A stretch of 64,000 nucleotides of DNA, taken from the NCBI RefSeq assembly GCF_000382225.1, contig NZ_KB907800.1, positions 186,001-250,000 on the forward strand, in the 5' to 3' direction. The position numbers and the translations under genes are program-made. The stretch comes from Hymenobacter aerophilus DSM 13606. Its GTDB lineage: Bacteria; Bacteroidota; Bacteroidia; Cytophagales; Hymenobacteraceae. The notes beneath the pieces were generated by a model. That model had not been told where the DNA came from. It ran no database searches and was given only the letters and a program-made list of their open reading frames with translations. Below, piece by piece: positions 22,353 through 31,758 of the stretch (the stretch's first letter is position 1; each line of letters begins with the position of its first letter).

Positions 22353-24293
22353 TTACAGCAGCACCTTTTCTACAACCGGCACCGTTACTTTGCCCCCTAG
22401 CTCGCGCAGGGCGGTGGCAATACCAGCCACGTCGAAGCCGCATTCCTTGTACAGCTCGTCCTGGGAGCCGTGCTCCACCACGCGGTCGGGGATGCCGAGG
22501 CGGCGCACGGGCAGCGCGTAGCCGTGGTCGGCCATGAACTCCAGCACCGCCGAGCCGAAGCCGCCGGGCAGGCAGCCATCCTCGACGGTAACCAGGGCGC
22601 GGTAGCGGCGGGCTATGTCGTGGAGCATTTCCTCATCCAGCGGCTTGCAGAAGCGCATGTCGTAGTGACCGGGGTTGAGACCCTCGGCGCGGAGCTGCTC
22701 GGTGGCGCGGGCGGCGTAGTTGCCGATGTGGCCGATGCTGAGCACCGCCACGCCTTCGCCCTCGCGCACCACGCGGCCGGTGCCGATGGCAATTTTCTTG
22801 AGCGGCGTGCGCCACTCGGGCATCACGCCCTCGCCGCGCGGGTAGCGGATGCTGAACGGGCCGGCGTTTTCGGGCAGCTGGGCGGTGTACATCAGGTTGC
22901 GCAACTCCTCCTCGTTCATCGGGGCCGAAACCACCATGTTGGGCACGCAGCGCATGTAGGCCAGGTCGTAATTGCCGTGGTGGGTGGGGCCGTCGGCACC
23001 GGCGAAACCGGCGCGGTCGAGGCAGAAAACCACGTGCAGGTTCTGTAGCGCCACGTCGTGCAACACCTGGTCGTAGGCGCGCTGCATAAACGAGGAATAG
23101 ATGTTGCAGAACGGCACCAGCCCCTGGGTGGCCAGACCGGCCGAAAACGTTACGGCGTGCTGCTCGGCAATGCCCACGTCGAAAGCGCGGTCGGGCATGG
23201 CGGCCATCATCAGGTTCATCGACGAACCGGAAGGCATGGCCGGCGTCACGCCCATGATTTTGTCGTTGGCCTCGGCCAGCTCTACCAACGTGTGGCCAAA
23301 TACGTCCTGGTACTTGGGCGGCTGGGGTTTGTCGGGGACTTTCTTATAGATTTCGCCCGTGATTTTGTCGAACAGACCCGGCGCGTGCCAGAGGGTCTGG
23401 TCCTTTTCGGCCAGCGCGTAGCCCTTGCCCTTCACCGTCACGCAGTGCAGCAGCTTGGGGCCCGGAATGTGCTTGAGGTCTTCCAGAATAGCCGCCAGAT
23501 GCTGCACGTCGTGGCCATCGACGGGGCCGAAATAGCGGAACTTGAGGGCTTCGAACAGGTTGCCCTGCTTGAGCAGCGTGGCCTTCATGGCCTGCTCGAC
23601 GCGGCGGGCAATCTGCTGGGGGTTGGGGCCGAACTTGCTGAGCTTGCCCAGCACGTTCCACAGTTCGTCGCGCACTTTGTTGTAGGTGCGCGAGGTGGTG
23701 ATGTCGGTGAGGTATTCCTTGAGCGCGCCCACGTTGGGGTCGATGCTCATGCAGTTATCATTCAGAATAACCAGCAGGTTCGACTTCTCGACACCGGCGT
23801 GGTTGAGGGCCTCAAAGGCCATACCGGCCGTCATGGCCCCGTCGCCAATTACGGCAATATGCTGGCGGTCGAACTCGCCCTTGTAATCCGAAGCTACGGC
23901 CATGCCCAGCGCCGCGCCGATGCTGGTAGAGCTGTGGCCCACCCCGAAGGCGTCGTAGGGGCTTTCGCTACGCTTGGGGAAGCCTGACATACCCTTGTAG
24001 CGCCGGTTGGTCGGGAACTGCTCGCGGCGGCCCGTCAGGATTTTGTGGCCGTAGGCCTGGTGGCCCACATCCCACACCAGCTGGTCGTAGGGCGTGTTGA
24101 AGACGTAGTGTAGCGCCACCGACAGCTCCACCACGCCCAGCGAAGCGCCGAAGTGGCCGCCGTAAATCGAAACCGAATCGACGATGAACTGGCGCAGCTC
24201 CTGGCTCACCTGAACCAGCTGGTCGGGGCTGAGCTTTTTGAGGTCGTCGGGGGAATTAATTTCCGCCAACAAGGGGCCGGGTTCAACTAGCAT
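22353..24293 (-). CDS. dxs: 1-deoxy-D-xylulose-5-phosphate synthase
   Basis: Dxs condenses pyruvate and glyceraldehyde-3-phosphate with thiamine diphosphate, the first step of the MEP isoprenoid pathway. It has 646 residues, normal length. Features are the YGGHFGASLGVVELSVAL N-terminal block, the ThDP/Mg motif GDGAMTAGMAFEALNHAG with ILNDN, the transketolase pyrimidine domain (IAEQHAVTFSAGLA), RAGFAGADGPTHHG and the C-terminal transketolase domain ending near GGKVTVPVVEKVLL. Start ATG at 24293. Single gene with its own terminator. Confidence 0.98.
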   Translation of the reverse strand: MLVEPGPLLAEINSPDDLKKLSPDQLVQVSQELRQFIVDSVSIYGGHFGASLGVVELSVALHYVFNTPYDQLVWDVGHQAYGHKILTGRREQFPTNRRYKGMSGFPKRSESPYDAFGVGHSSTSIGAALGMAVASDYKGEFDRQHIAVIGDGAMTAGMAFEALNHAGVEKSNLLVILNDNCMSIDPNVGALKEYLTDITTSRTYNKVRDELWNVLGKLSKFGPNPQQIARRVEQAMKATLLKQGNLFEALKFRYFGPVDGHDVQHLAAILEDLKHIPGPKLLHCVTVKGKGYALAEKDQTLWHAPGLFDKITGEIYKKVPDKPQPPKYQDVFGHTLVELAEANDKIMGVTPAMPSGSSMNLMMAAMPDRAFDVGIAEQHAVTFSAGLATQGLVPFCNIYSSFMQRAYDQVLHDVALQNLHVVFCLDRAGFAGADGPTHHGNYDLAYMRCVPNMVVSAPMNEEELRNLMYTAQLPENAGPFSIRYPRGEGVMPEWRTPLKKIAIGTGRVVREGEGVAVLSIGHIGNYAARATEQLRAEGLNPGHYDMRFCKPLDEEMLHDIARRYRALVTVEDGCLPGGFGSAVLEFMADHGYALPVRRLGIPDRVVEHGSQDELYKECGFDVAGIATALRELGGKVTVPVVEKVLL

Positions 24294-24457
24294 GCGCGCA
24301 GGGGTAGGAAAACAAGGATAAGTAGCGAGGCAACAGCCGGCTACGCCCGAAAGTTATCTTCCGGAACGGCACTGGCCAAGGTAAGCAGGCAAAGTTACGC
24401 GTTTTCCGGGTTGGCGGATGAAGGGAATGGGAGAGGTGGTGAATGGGTGAAATCCGT

Positions 24458-24548
24458 CTGTCATCCTGAGCGCAGCGAAGGACCTGTACAGAAGGTATTA
24501 GTTGATGTTAGCTTCTGTATAGGTCCTTCGCTGTGCTCAGGATGACAG
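24458..24548. repeat. Interspersed palindrome, CTGTCATCC family, copy 2
   Basis: Arms 24458-24493 and 24513-24548 match at 34 of 36 positions, and the loop is 19 bases. Arm and loop are both similar to the copy at 12909-12998. Confidence 0.93.
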
Positions 24549-24594
24549 AACGGTTCACCAAACCACCAAATCACCACCTCCTCCCCCACTTCCC

Positions 24595-24602
24595 TACCTT
24601 TG
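24595..24602 (+). promoter_or_regulatory. Minus-7 box directly before a start codon
   Basis: TACCTTTG ends six bases before the ATG at 24609, implying a transcript with little or no leader. No minus-33 TTG at the expected distance. Confidence 0.5.
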
Positions 24603-24608
24603 CCGGAT

Positions 24609-25700
24609 ATGCCGCAGCTCACCGACGCCACCACTTCCTCCGAAGACCAGCAACTGCTCGACAAGCTCCGCCCCTCGCGGATTGTACTGCCGGTGCTCAT
24701 TGGCCTGGGCGTGGTGGGCTTCATGTTCTGGCGCAGCTACCAGCCCGGCGACCTGGCCCCGCTGGCCAACGCCAAGCCGCTGTGGCTGCTGGTGATGGTG
24801 CTGGTGCTGCTGGCCCGCGACGCCGGCTACGTGTACCGCATCCGCTACCTCACCCAGAAAGTGCTCAGCTGGCGCGCTTCGCTCGACGTGATTATGCTCT
24901 GGGAATTCTCGTCGTGCATCCTGCCCTCGGCGGTAGGTGGCACGGCCGTGGCGCCGGTGCTGCTGCACAAGGAGGGCATCCCGCTGGGCCGCTCGGTGGC
25001 CTACATCATGGCCACCGCCATGCTCGACAATATGTACTACGTGCTGATGGTGCCGCTCGTGGTGCTCATCGGGGGCGAAACGCTGTACCCGCACGAGTCG
25101 CTGCACGGCGGGCTGATTACCACGCTGCGCATCGGCTTTATCCTGAGCTACGTGTTTGTAACGGCCTACGCGCTGCTGATGGTGTACGCCATTTTCATCA
25201 ACCCGCGGGCGGTGCGGCGGCTGCTGGTGCGCCTGTTTTCGGCGCGGGTGCTGCGCCGGTTCCGGGGCCGCGCCTACCAGTTGGGCCACGATTTGGTGCA
25301 GGCCTCGGCCGAGCTGCGCGGCAACGGCCGGGCCTACTGGCTGCGGGCCGGCCTGAGCACATTCTTCGTCTGGACGGCCCGCTACCTGGTTATCGGCTGC
25401 CTTATCGGGGCCTTTATCGAGGTGGGCTGGACCGAGTTCTGGCTCATTTTCGGCCGCAACCTCACCTACAAGGTCATCCTGCTGATTGCCATTACGCCCG
25501 GCGGCGCGGGCATTGCCGAGGGCGCCTTCCCCACGTTCTTCGGCAAGTTCATCGGCACGGCCACCATGACCAACTTTATGGTGCTGCTCTACCGCATCAC
25601 CACTTACTACCTCTACCTGGTGCTCGGGGCCGTGTTCCTGCCCCGCTGGGTGGCCCGCATCTACGGCAAAAAGGTGGCACGTCAGGAAATGGAGGCGTAA
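24609..25700 (+). CDS. Flippase-like integral membrane protein (LPG synthase TM / YbhN family)
   Basis: The protein has 363 residues from the ATG at 24609 (a TTG nine bases upstream overlaps the promoter box). Seven or eight hydrophobic helices are evident, with family signatures RDAGYVYRIRYLT, LWEFSSCILPSAVGGTAVAP and TPGGAGIAEGAFPTFFGKF. These match the lysylphosphatidylglycerol synthase transmembrane region family, which often works as a lipid flippase or uncharacterised UPF0104 protein. No catalytic synthase domain is attached. Confidence 0.85.
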   Translation: MPQLTDATTSSEDQQLLDKLRPSRIVLPVLIGLGVVGFMFWRSYQPGDLAPLANAKPLWLLVMVLVLLARDAGYVYRIRYLTQKVLSWRASLDVIMLWEFSSCILPSAVGGTAVAPVLLHKEGIPLGRSVAYIMATAMLDNMYYVLMVPLVVLIGGETLYPHESLHGGLITTLRIGFILSYVFVTAYALLMVYAIFINPRAVRRLLVRLFSARVLRRFRGRAYQLGHDLVQASAELRGNGRAYWLRAGLSTFFVWTARYLVIGCLIGAFIEVGWTEFWLIFGRNLTYKVILLIAITPGGAGIAEGAFPTFFGKFIGTATMTNFMVLLYRITTYYLYLVLGAVFLPRWVARIYGKKVARQEMEA

Positions 25701-25751
25701 CGTGGTTCTTTGCCCCTCCTAGCCTCCAGGCTCCAGCAGATATGGGCATGA

Positions 25752-25785
25752 AAAAGCCCCTTCTACCGAAACAGAAGGGGCTTTT
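25752..25785. terminator. Bidirectional terminator between convergent genes
   Basis: Stem AAAAGCCCCTTCT / AGAAGGGGCTTTT (13 perfect pairs, 8-base loop), with an A-tract on one side and T-tract on the other, between the flippase-like and lipocalin-like genes. Confidence 0.9.
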
Positions 25786-25813
25786 GCTTATTAGCTTGTA
25801 CAGAGGAGAACGA

Positions 25814-26233
25814 CTACTCGTCTTCCAGGTGCAGCTCGGTGCCGTCGGTGCCTTTCAGTGTCAGCTTGTCGTCGGTGAGCGTTACTACCGTGAAGGTGTT
25901 CGACGTTCCGGCGCCGTCGGGCATCATGGTGATGGTTTTGGCGCCCTGGTCGAAGGTGTATTTGCCGTTCATGGTCTGGGCGCCCGAGCTCATGTTGTAC
26001 TGTCCGTTGGCGAAGAAGGTCACGCGCTGGTCGTCCATGGCGTCGGTCTGCTTGATTTTGTCGCCGGCCGCGGTGGTTTCCTTATCGGTTTTCCAGGTTT
26101 TGCTGGTGGTGCCATAGAGCATGTTTACGCTTTCTACGGTACCTTCCTTGCTGCCACAGGCGGCCGTGAAGAGCAGAACAAACATGAACAGGCCGGTGAG
26201 CAGGCGCGAGGCGGAGGAGGTAAGAACTTTCAT
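25814..26233 (-). CDS. Lipocalin-like lipoprotein
   Basis: The protein has 139 residues. The lipobox ends at Cys26 (LFTAAC), followed by a GSKEGTVES linker. The mature part alternates short beta-strands (KTWKTDKETTAAG, QRVTFFANGQYNMSSG, YTFDQGAKTITMM, LTLKGTDGTELHLE), the pattern of the small lipocalin-like (DUF4923/DUF5004-type) domains that are frequent in Bacteroidota lipoproteins. Ligand unknown. Confidence 0.75.
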   Translation of the reverse strand: MKVLTSSASRLLTGLFMFVLLFTAACGSKEGTVESVNMLYGTTSKTWKTDKETTAAGDKIKQTDAMDDQRVTFFANGQYNMSSGAQTMNGKYTFDQGAKTITMMPDGAGTSNTFTVVTLTDDKLTLKGTDGTELHLEDE

Positions 26234-26462
26234 GGGGAGAGAGGAAATAGGTGAAGGGTTGGGGCAAAAAACGGCCGCTATCGGCCGCTGGTAATGGGCC
26301 TCTTACGGTAGCGCTGCCCAAGATGTTCGGCCATTGCCCCGCCTGCGGGCTTGTTTTGACCAGCACAACCTATTGTCTGCCACCGCGTAAGAAACGCCCA
26401 CAGCCAAGCCGCACAGTAGCGGTCCCGGGCTTACTCTCTCCTCCACCTAACGTACTACCACC

Positions 26463-26753
26463 ATGGGACTCTTCGATTTTCTGTCTGATAAAGGCGAAAC
26501 CAAGCCAGTTGCCCCCACCACTCCGCCCGCCGGCGGCAACACCGACTTCTTCGGCACCAACACCAACGCTGCCGATACCACGGCCGGCGACACGTATACC
26601 GTCGTAAGCGGCGATTCGCTCTCCAAAATTGCCAAAAACCACTACGGCGACGCCAGCAAGTGGCATCAGATTTACGAAGCTAACAAGAGCACCATCGGCT
26701 CGAACCCCGACCACATTGAGGTAGGCCAGGTACTCACAATGCCGAAAATGTAG
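26463..26753 (+). CDS. LysM-domain protein
   Basis: The protein has 96 residues. The N-terminus MGLFDFLSDKGETK is short and charged, without a signal peptide, then a Pro/Gly/Asn/Thr linker. The LysM domain is at about 47-96 (YTVVSGDSLSKIAKNHYGD, then IYEANKSTIG and IEVGQVLTMP). This layout is that of BON/LysM proteins such as YgaU, which bind peptidoglycan or act in the cytoplasm or periplasm under osmotic stress; the BON domain is absent here. It has its own terminator. Confidence 0.92.
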   Translation: MGLFDFLSDKGETKPVAPTTPPAGGNTDFFGTNTNAADTTAGDTYTVVSGDSLSKIAKNHYGDASKWHQIYEANKSTIGSNPDHIEVGQVLTMPKM

Positions 26754-26777
26754 CCCACCCGCTTCGGGGAAATATTC

Positions 26778-26809
26778 AAAAAAGCCACTCTATCCGGAGT
26801 GGCTTTTTT
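26778..26809 (+). terminator. Terminator of the LysM gene
   Basis: Stem AAAAAAGCCACTC / GAGTGGCTTTTTT (13 perfect pairs, 6-base loop) ending in a six-T tract. Confidence 0.92.
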
Positions 26810-27023
26810 CGTGTTTGAAGAGGCCAAAACCAGAGTCAGCCAGTGCGATATTTCTGCCGAGCAGCACCACTTTGCAGCTACGTGAAAAACATTGCAAACC
26901 GAATCAAACTGATTCGCGGCCATCCAAAGAAATGCACCAACTATCTGATTAGCAAAATTTAACCGATTAGACAGGCATTACAAATTTCATCGCATGGCAA
27001 CTAAAAAATAATTTGTCTTTTGC

Positions 27024-27055
27024 TTGCATGACAGAAAATTAAGGCTATACCTTTG
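27024..27055 (+). promoter_or_regulatory. Promoter of the metY leader
   Basis: TTG (27024-27026), 21 bases, TACCTTTG (27048-27055). This is the best-formed Bacteroidota promoter in the window. The transcript should begin near 27061, just before the riboswitch. Confidence 0.78.
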
Positions 27056-27067
27056 CAACACCAACCC

Positions 27068-27208
27068 GGTACTGGTCCGCTCGCGGCAGACCAGTTTTCA
27101 TAGGATTTATACAGAAGTGGCGAGAGCACAGGCTCCCTGACCCACTGGCAACCTTCGACCGCGCGAAAGGTGCCAATGCCTGCCCGACCAGCCAGTACGA
27201 CCAGTACG
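27068..27208 (+). ncRNA. SAM-I-type (S-box) riboswitch, boundaries approximate
   Basis: The core matches the S-box pattern. GTGGCGAGAGC opposes CTGACCCACTGGCAACC (P2 with internal asymmetric loop). CCTTCG...CGAAAGG forms P3. AAGGTGCCAATGCC is the conserved J3/4 region. An upstream GTACTGGTC (27069-27077) can pair either with GACCAGT at 27089-27095 or with GACCAGTAC at 27199-27207, a possible switch between two states. S-box RNAs bind S-adenosylmethionine and shut off methionine genes; metY-metX-hom downstream fits. Confidence 0.88.
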
Positions 27209-27214
27209 GCGGCG

Positions 27215-27236
27215 GGGACTATAACCTTCCAGTCCC
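27215..27236 (+). promoter_or_regulatory. Hairpin touching the small-ORF start codon
   Basis: GGGACT (27215-27220) pairs with AGTCCC (27231-27236) over a 10-base loop, and the next base begins the ATG at 27237. It could hide the initiation region when the riboswitch is in its SAM-bound form. Confidence 0.5.
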
Positions 27237-27419
27237 ATGAGTCACTCCCGCGTCTTCGCCCCTGTTTCCCCCACCGCTCCGGCTGCCTTCGGGCCCGCCG
27301 CCTGGCCGTGGGCTTTCGGCGTTTTGGCCCCGGCCATTGCTGCCCGGCCGAACGTTGCTTTCGTAGCCGCCCGAATGCGAATGCGCGGCTGTTGCGGCGC
27401 TTGTTGCGGCTGTTGCTAG
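27237..27419 (+). CDS. Cys-rich small ORF, candidate leader peptide of the metY operon
   Basis: The ORF has 60 codons between the SAM riboswitch and metY. The body is Ala/Pro/Val-rich and non-descript, but the last 14 residues are MRMRGCCGACCGCC, so six of the last nine codons are Cys and the final one precedes the TAG. An internal ATG at 27375 would give a classic 14-residue leader peptide. Cys clusters just before a stop suggest ribosome stalling when charged Cys-tRNA is scarce, controlling metY beyond. Low sequence complexity (TGTTGC/GGC repeats) is the main caution; no homologue is recognised. Confidence 0.45.
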   Translation: MSHSRVFAPVSPTAPAAFGPAAWPWAFGVLAPAIAARPNVAFVAARMRMRGCCGACCGCC

Positions 27420-28973
<1,554 letters not shown>

Positions 28974-28976
28974 CCG

Positions 28977-29083
28977 CCACCCCCCCCCGGCCCCCTCCCC
29001 TCCGGGAGAGGGGGTGCGTTCAACGAATCTACAGACTCGCGTCTGGCACCCCCTCTCCCGGAGGGGAGGGGGCCGGGGGGTGG
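28977..29083. repeat. GC-rich inverted repeat inside the metY-metX gap
   Basis: Arms 28977-29017 and 29046-29083 match apart from three extra C in a homopolymer. The 28-base loop holds its own small hairpin (CAGAC/GTCTG). The arms contain CCCCTCTCCCGG-type words. It begins two bases after the metY stop. Confidence 0.92.
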
Positions 29084-29114
29084 GGTAAACGCCAGAACTC
29101 AAAAGCCCAAACAA

Positions 29115-30143
29115 ATGCCCACGCACCAATTCCAGCTCCCCCACCCGCTGCCCCTCGAAAACGGCGGCCAGCTAACCCCCCCGACCGTCGCCTACCAAAC
29201 CTGGGGGCACCTGAACGGCGCCCGCGACAACGTGGTGTGGGTGTGCCACGCCCTGACGGCCAACGCCGACGCGGCCGACTGGTGGCCGGGTTTGGTGGGC
29301 CCCGGCTGCCACTTCGACCCGGCCGACTGGTTTATTGTGTGCGCCAACGTGCTGGGTTCGTGCTACGGTAGCACCGGCCCGCTCACCCCCGACCCCGAAA
29401 CCGGCCGGGCCACCTTCCAGGACTTTCCGCTGCTGACGGTGCGCGATTTGGTAGCGGCCCACGAGGCGTTGCGTGAGGAGTTGGGGCTGGCGCGGGTGCA
29501 TACGCTCATCGGTGGCTCGCTGGGGGGGCAGCAGGCGCTGGAGTGGGCCCTGCAGCAGCCGGCGGTGTTCGAAAACCTGGTGCTGCTGGCTACCAACGCC
29601 CGGCACTCGGCCTGGGGCATTGCCTTCAACGAGGCCCAGCGGCTGGCCATTTTTGCCGATGCCACCTACCAACTGAACACCCCGGCCGGTGGCGCGGCCG
29701 GGCTGCGGGCGGCCCGGGCCATGGCGCTGCTCAGCTACCGCAGCTACCAGGCCTACGGCCGCACCCAAACCGAGCCCACCGACGCGCTGCTTACCGATTT
29801 TCGGGCCGCCGCCTACCAGCGCTACCAGGGCGACAAGCTGGCGGCCCGCTTCGATGCCTACAGCTACGTGGCCCTCACGCGCACCATGGACAGCCATAAC
29901 GTGGGCCGCAACCGGGGCGGCGTGGCGGCGGCCCTGCGCCGGGTGCGGGCTCGCACGCTGGTTATCGGCATCACCTCCGACGGGCTGTTTCCGGTGGCCG
30001 AGCAGCAGCTGCTGGCCCGCCACATTCCGGGGGCCATGTACGCCGAAATGGACTCGGCCTACGGCCACGACGGCTTCCTGCTGGAAACCGCCCAAATCAC
30101 GCATTTTCTCGAACGATTCCACTCCCTGACCTATGCCCATTAA
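29115..30143 (+). CDS. metX: Homoserine O-acetyltransferase
   Basis: MetX acetylates homoserine with acetyl-CoA, supplying the MetY substrate. It has 342 residues of alpha/beta-hydrolase fold. The substrate loop NVLGSCYGSTGPLTPDPETG is conserved, the nucleophile elbow is LIGGSLGGQQALEWA (Ser near 137), and the catalytic Asp and His are in GITSDGLFP and YGHDGFLLE. It follows metY across a palindromic gap and overlaps hom by 11 bases. All three are probably under the SAM riboswitch. Confidence 0.96.
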   Translation: MPTHQFQLPHPLPLENGGQLTPPTVAYQTWGHLNGARDNVVWVCHALTANADAADWWPGLVGPGCHFDPADWFIVCANVLGSCYGSTGPLTPDPETGRATFQDFPLLTVRDLVAAHEALREELGLARVHTLIGGSLGGQQALEWALQQPAVFENLVLLATNARHSAWGIAFNEAQRLAIFADATYQLNTPAGGAAGLRAARAMALLSYRSYQAYGRTQTEPTDALLTDFRAAAYQRYQGDKLAARFDAYSYVALTRTMDSHNVGRNRGGVAAALRRVRARTLVIGITSDGLFPVAEQQLLARHIPGAMYAEMDSAYGHDGFLLETAQITHFLERFHSLTYAH

Positions 30144-31419
30144 CGCCGCACTCCTCGCTCCTACTGCCCCCGCCCAGTCCTGGCGCATCGGCCTTATCGG
30201 CTTCGGCTGCGTGGGCCAGGGCCTCTACGATATTCTGCAGCAGCACCCGGCCAGCAGCTTCGAGGTGGCGCGCATCGTGGTAAAAAACCCGGATAAGGTC
30301 CGGCCGCTGCCGGCCGCGCAGTTCGAGTTTGAAGCCGAAGCTTTACTCGACGATAACACGCTCGACGTGCTGGTGGAGGTAATTGACGATGCCGACGCGG
30401 CCTTCCGGCTGGTGGTCGCCGCCCTGCGCCGGGGCCGCCGGGTGGTCACGGCCAACAAGGCCATGCTGGCCCGCCACCTGCTCGAGCTGGTGGATTTGCA
30501 GCGCGCCCACGGCGGCACCTTATTATACGAGGCGGCCGTGTGCGGCAGCATCCCCGTCATCCGCACGCTTGATGCCTACTTCGGCACCGAGCCGCTACGG
30601 CAGCTGACGGGCATTCTCAACGGCTCGTCCAACTACGTGCTCACGCGCATGGGCGAAGGCGGCACCGACTACGGCCCGGCCCTGGCCCGGGCTCAGCAGC
30701 TGGGTTTCGCCGAAACCGACCCCAGCCTCGATATGGGCGCCTTCGACCCGCGCTCCAAGGCCGTGCTGCTGGCCGCCCACGCTTACGGTTTGTTTCTGGA
30801 GCCCGAGCAGGTGCTGAACCTGGGCATCGAGGGCATTTCGGCTACCGATATTGCCTTTGCGGCCAGCCGGGGCGAGAAAATCAAGGTAGTAGCCGGCCTG
30901 CAGCGCCTGCTCGATGGCCGCGTGACGGCCCTGGTGACGCCGCAGCTGGTAGGGCCCGAGTCGCCGCTGTTTGGGGTGGATGAGGAATTCAACGGCGTGG
31001 TGTTGGAGGCCGATTTTGCGGGCGAGCAGTTCCTGCGGGGCCGCGGGGCCGGCGGGCACCCCACCGGCTCGGCCGTACTGGCCGATCTGGCGGCACTGCG
31101 CCAGGGCTTCGCCTACCACTACGCCAAAACCGCCGCCCCGCCCACCCACGCCACCGACCTGGAAATCGAAATCTACCTGCGCACCGACGAGCCCCGCCTC
31201 ATCGACCTGCTCGACTTCAGCGAGGTGTCAGAAGAAGCCGATGAGGACGGCTACGTGGTGGGCTACGTGGCCCTGGCCCACCTGATAACGCACCGCGACT
31301 TGCTGCGTGAGCACGGCGCCTTCATTGTGCGCACCGGCCAGTTGCGGCCCGTGGGCGAGGCGGCCGAAGCAACTGAGGCGGCCGAAGCGGCGCTGGAAAC
31401 GGCCGGCCGCAGCTGGTAG
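30133..31419 (+). CDS. hom: Homoserine dehydrogenase
   Basis: The enzyme reduces aspartate semialdehyde to homoserine. It has 428 residues. The NAD(P)-binding GLIGFGCVGQGLYDIL is near the N-terminus, VTANKAMLA carries a conserved Lys, and LNGSSNYVLTRM is the catalytic-domain signature, followed by GFAETDPSLDMGAFD. No ACT domain is readable; instead a short C-terminal region and an Ala/Glu-rich tail follow, so feedback control by threonine may be altered. The start lies inside metX, so translation is coupled. A terminator follows immediately. Confidence 0.95.
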   Translation: MPINAALLAPTAPAQSWRIGLIGFGCVGQGLYDILQQHPASSFEVARIVVKNPDKVRPLPAAQFEFEAEALLDDNTLDVLVEVIDDADAAFRLVVAALRRGRRVVTANKAMLARHLLELVDLQRAHGGTLLYEAAVCGSIPVIRTLDAYFGTEPLRQLTGILNGSSNYVLTRMGEGGTDYGPALARAQQLGFAETDPSLDMGAFDPRSKAVLLAAHAYGLFLEPEQVLNLGIEGISATDIAFAASRGEKIKVVAGLQRLLDGRVTALVTPQLVGPESPLFGVDEEFNGVVLEADFAGEQFLRGRGAGGHPTGSAVLADLAALRQGFAYHYAKTAAPPTHATDLEIEIYLRTDEPRLIDLLDFSEVSEEADEDGYVVGYVALAHLITHRDLLREHGAFIVRTGQLRPVGEAAEATEAAEAALETAGRSW

Positions 31420-31426
31420 GCCGGGT

Positions 31427-31467
31427 TTTGCAGCATATTTTTTCATTTCTGAAAAATATGCTGCAAA
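31427..31467 (+). terminator. Terminator of the metY-metX-hom operon
   Basis: Perfect 16-bp stem TTTGCAGCATATTTTT / AAAAATATGCTGCAAA around a 9-base loop, eight bases past the hom stop. It is AT-rich for this genome. Confidence 0.8.
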
Positions 31468-31549
31468 GATGAAGTAGCGGGTTTCGGTATTCATCCCCTC
31501 AGAGGGCAATGCCGCTGGCCGTCAAATAAGGTAACGATTTCTGCCTTTC

Positions 31550-31706
31550 AGCCCCGGAGGGGCGACATATCGGTAGCCGCAACGTAGCCGAACGCAACCA
31601 AGCCCCAGCGGGGCGACACTAACCGTTGAATTGGTCGTGTCGCCCCGCTGGGGCTTTTACGTATCAGACTATTGGTCTTCTACCGATATGCCGCCCCGCT
31701 GGGGCT
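31550..31706. repeat. Nested palindromes of the GCCCC(N)GGGGCGAC family
   Basis: Outer arms 31550-31576 and 31680-31706 match at 23 of 27 positions. Inside them, 31601-31619 and 31637-31655 are exact 19-base reverse complements (AGCCCCAGCGGGGCGACAC). The region from hom to the esterase holds no gene; short in-frame peptides here come from the repeat words. Confidence 0.9.
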
Positions 31707-31758
31707 CGCCCTATTCTGCTACTACTGCCTTTTCTAAGGTGCCTGATGGTTTGCCGAG

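Larger units (their letters stand above)
24294..24608. other. Gap between dxs and the flippase-like gene
   Basis: The gap holds the dxs upstream region (about 24294-24420, no clear promoter box seen), the palindromic repeat at 24458-24548 and a promoter box at 24595-24602. No coding potential was recognised. Confidence 0.7.
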
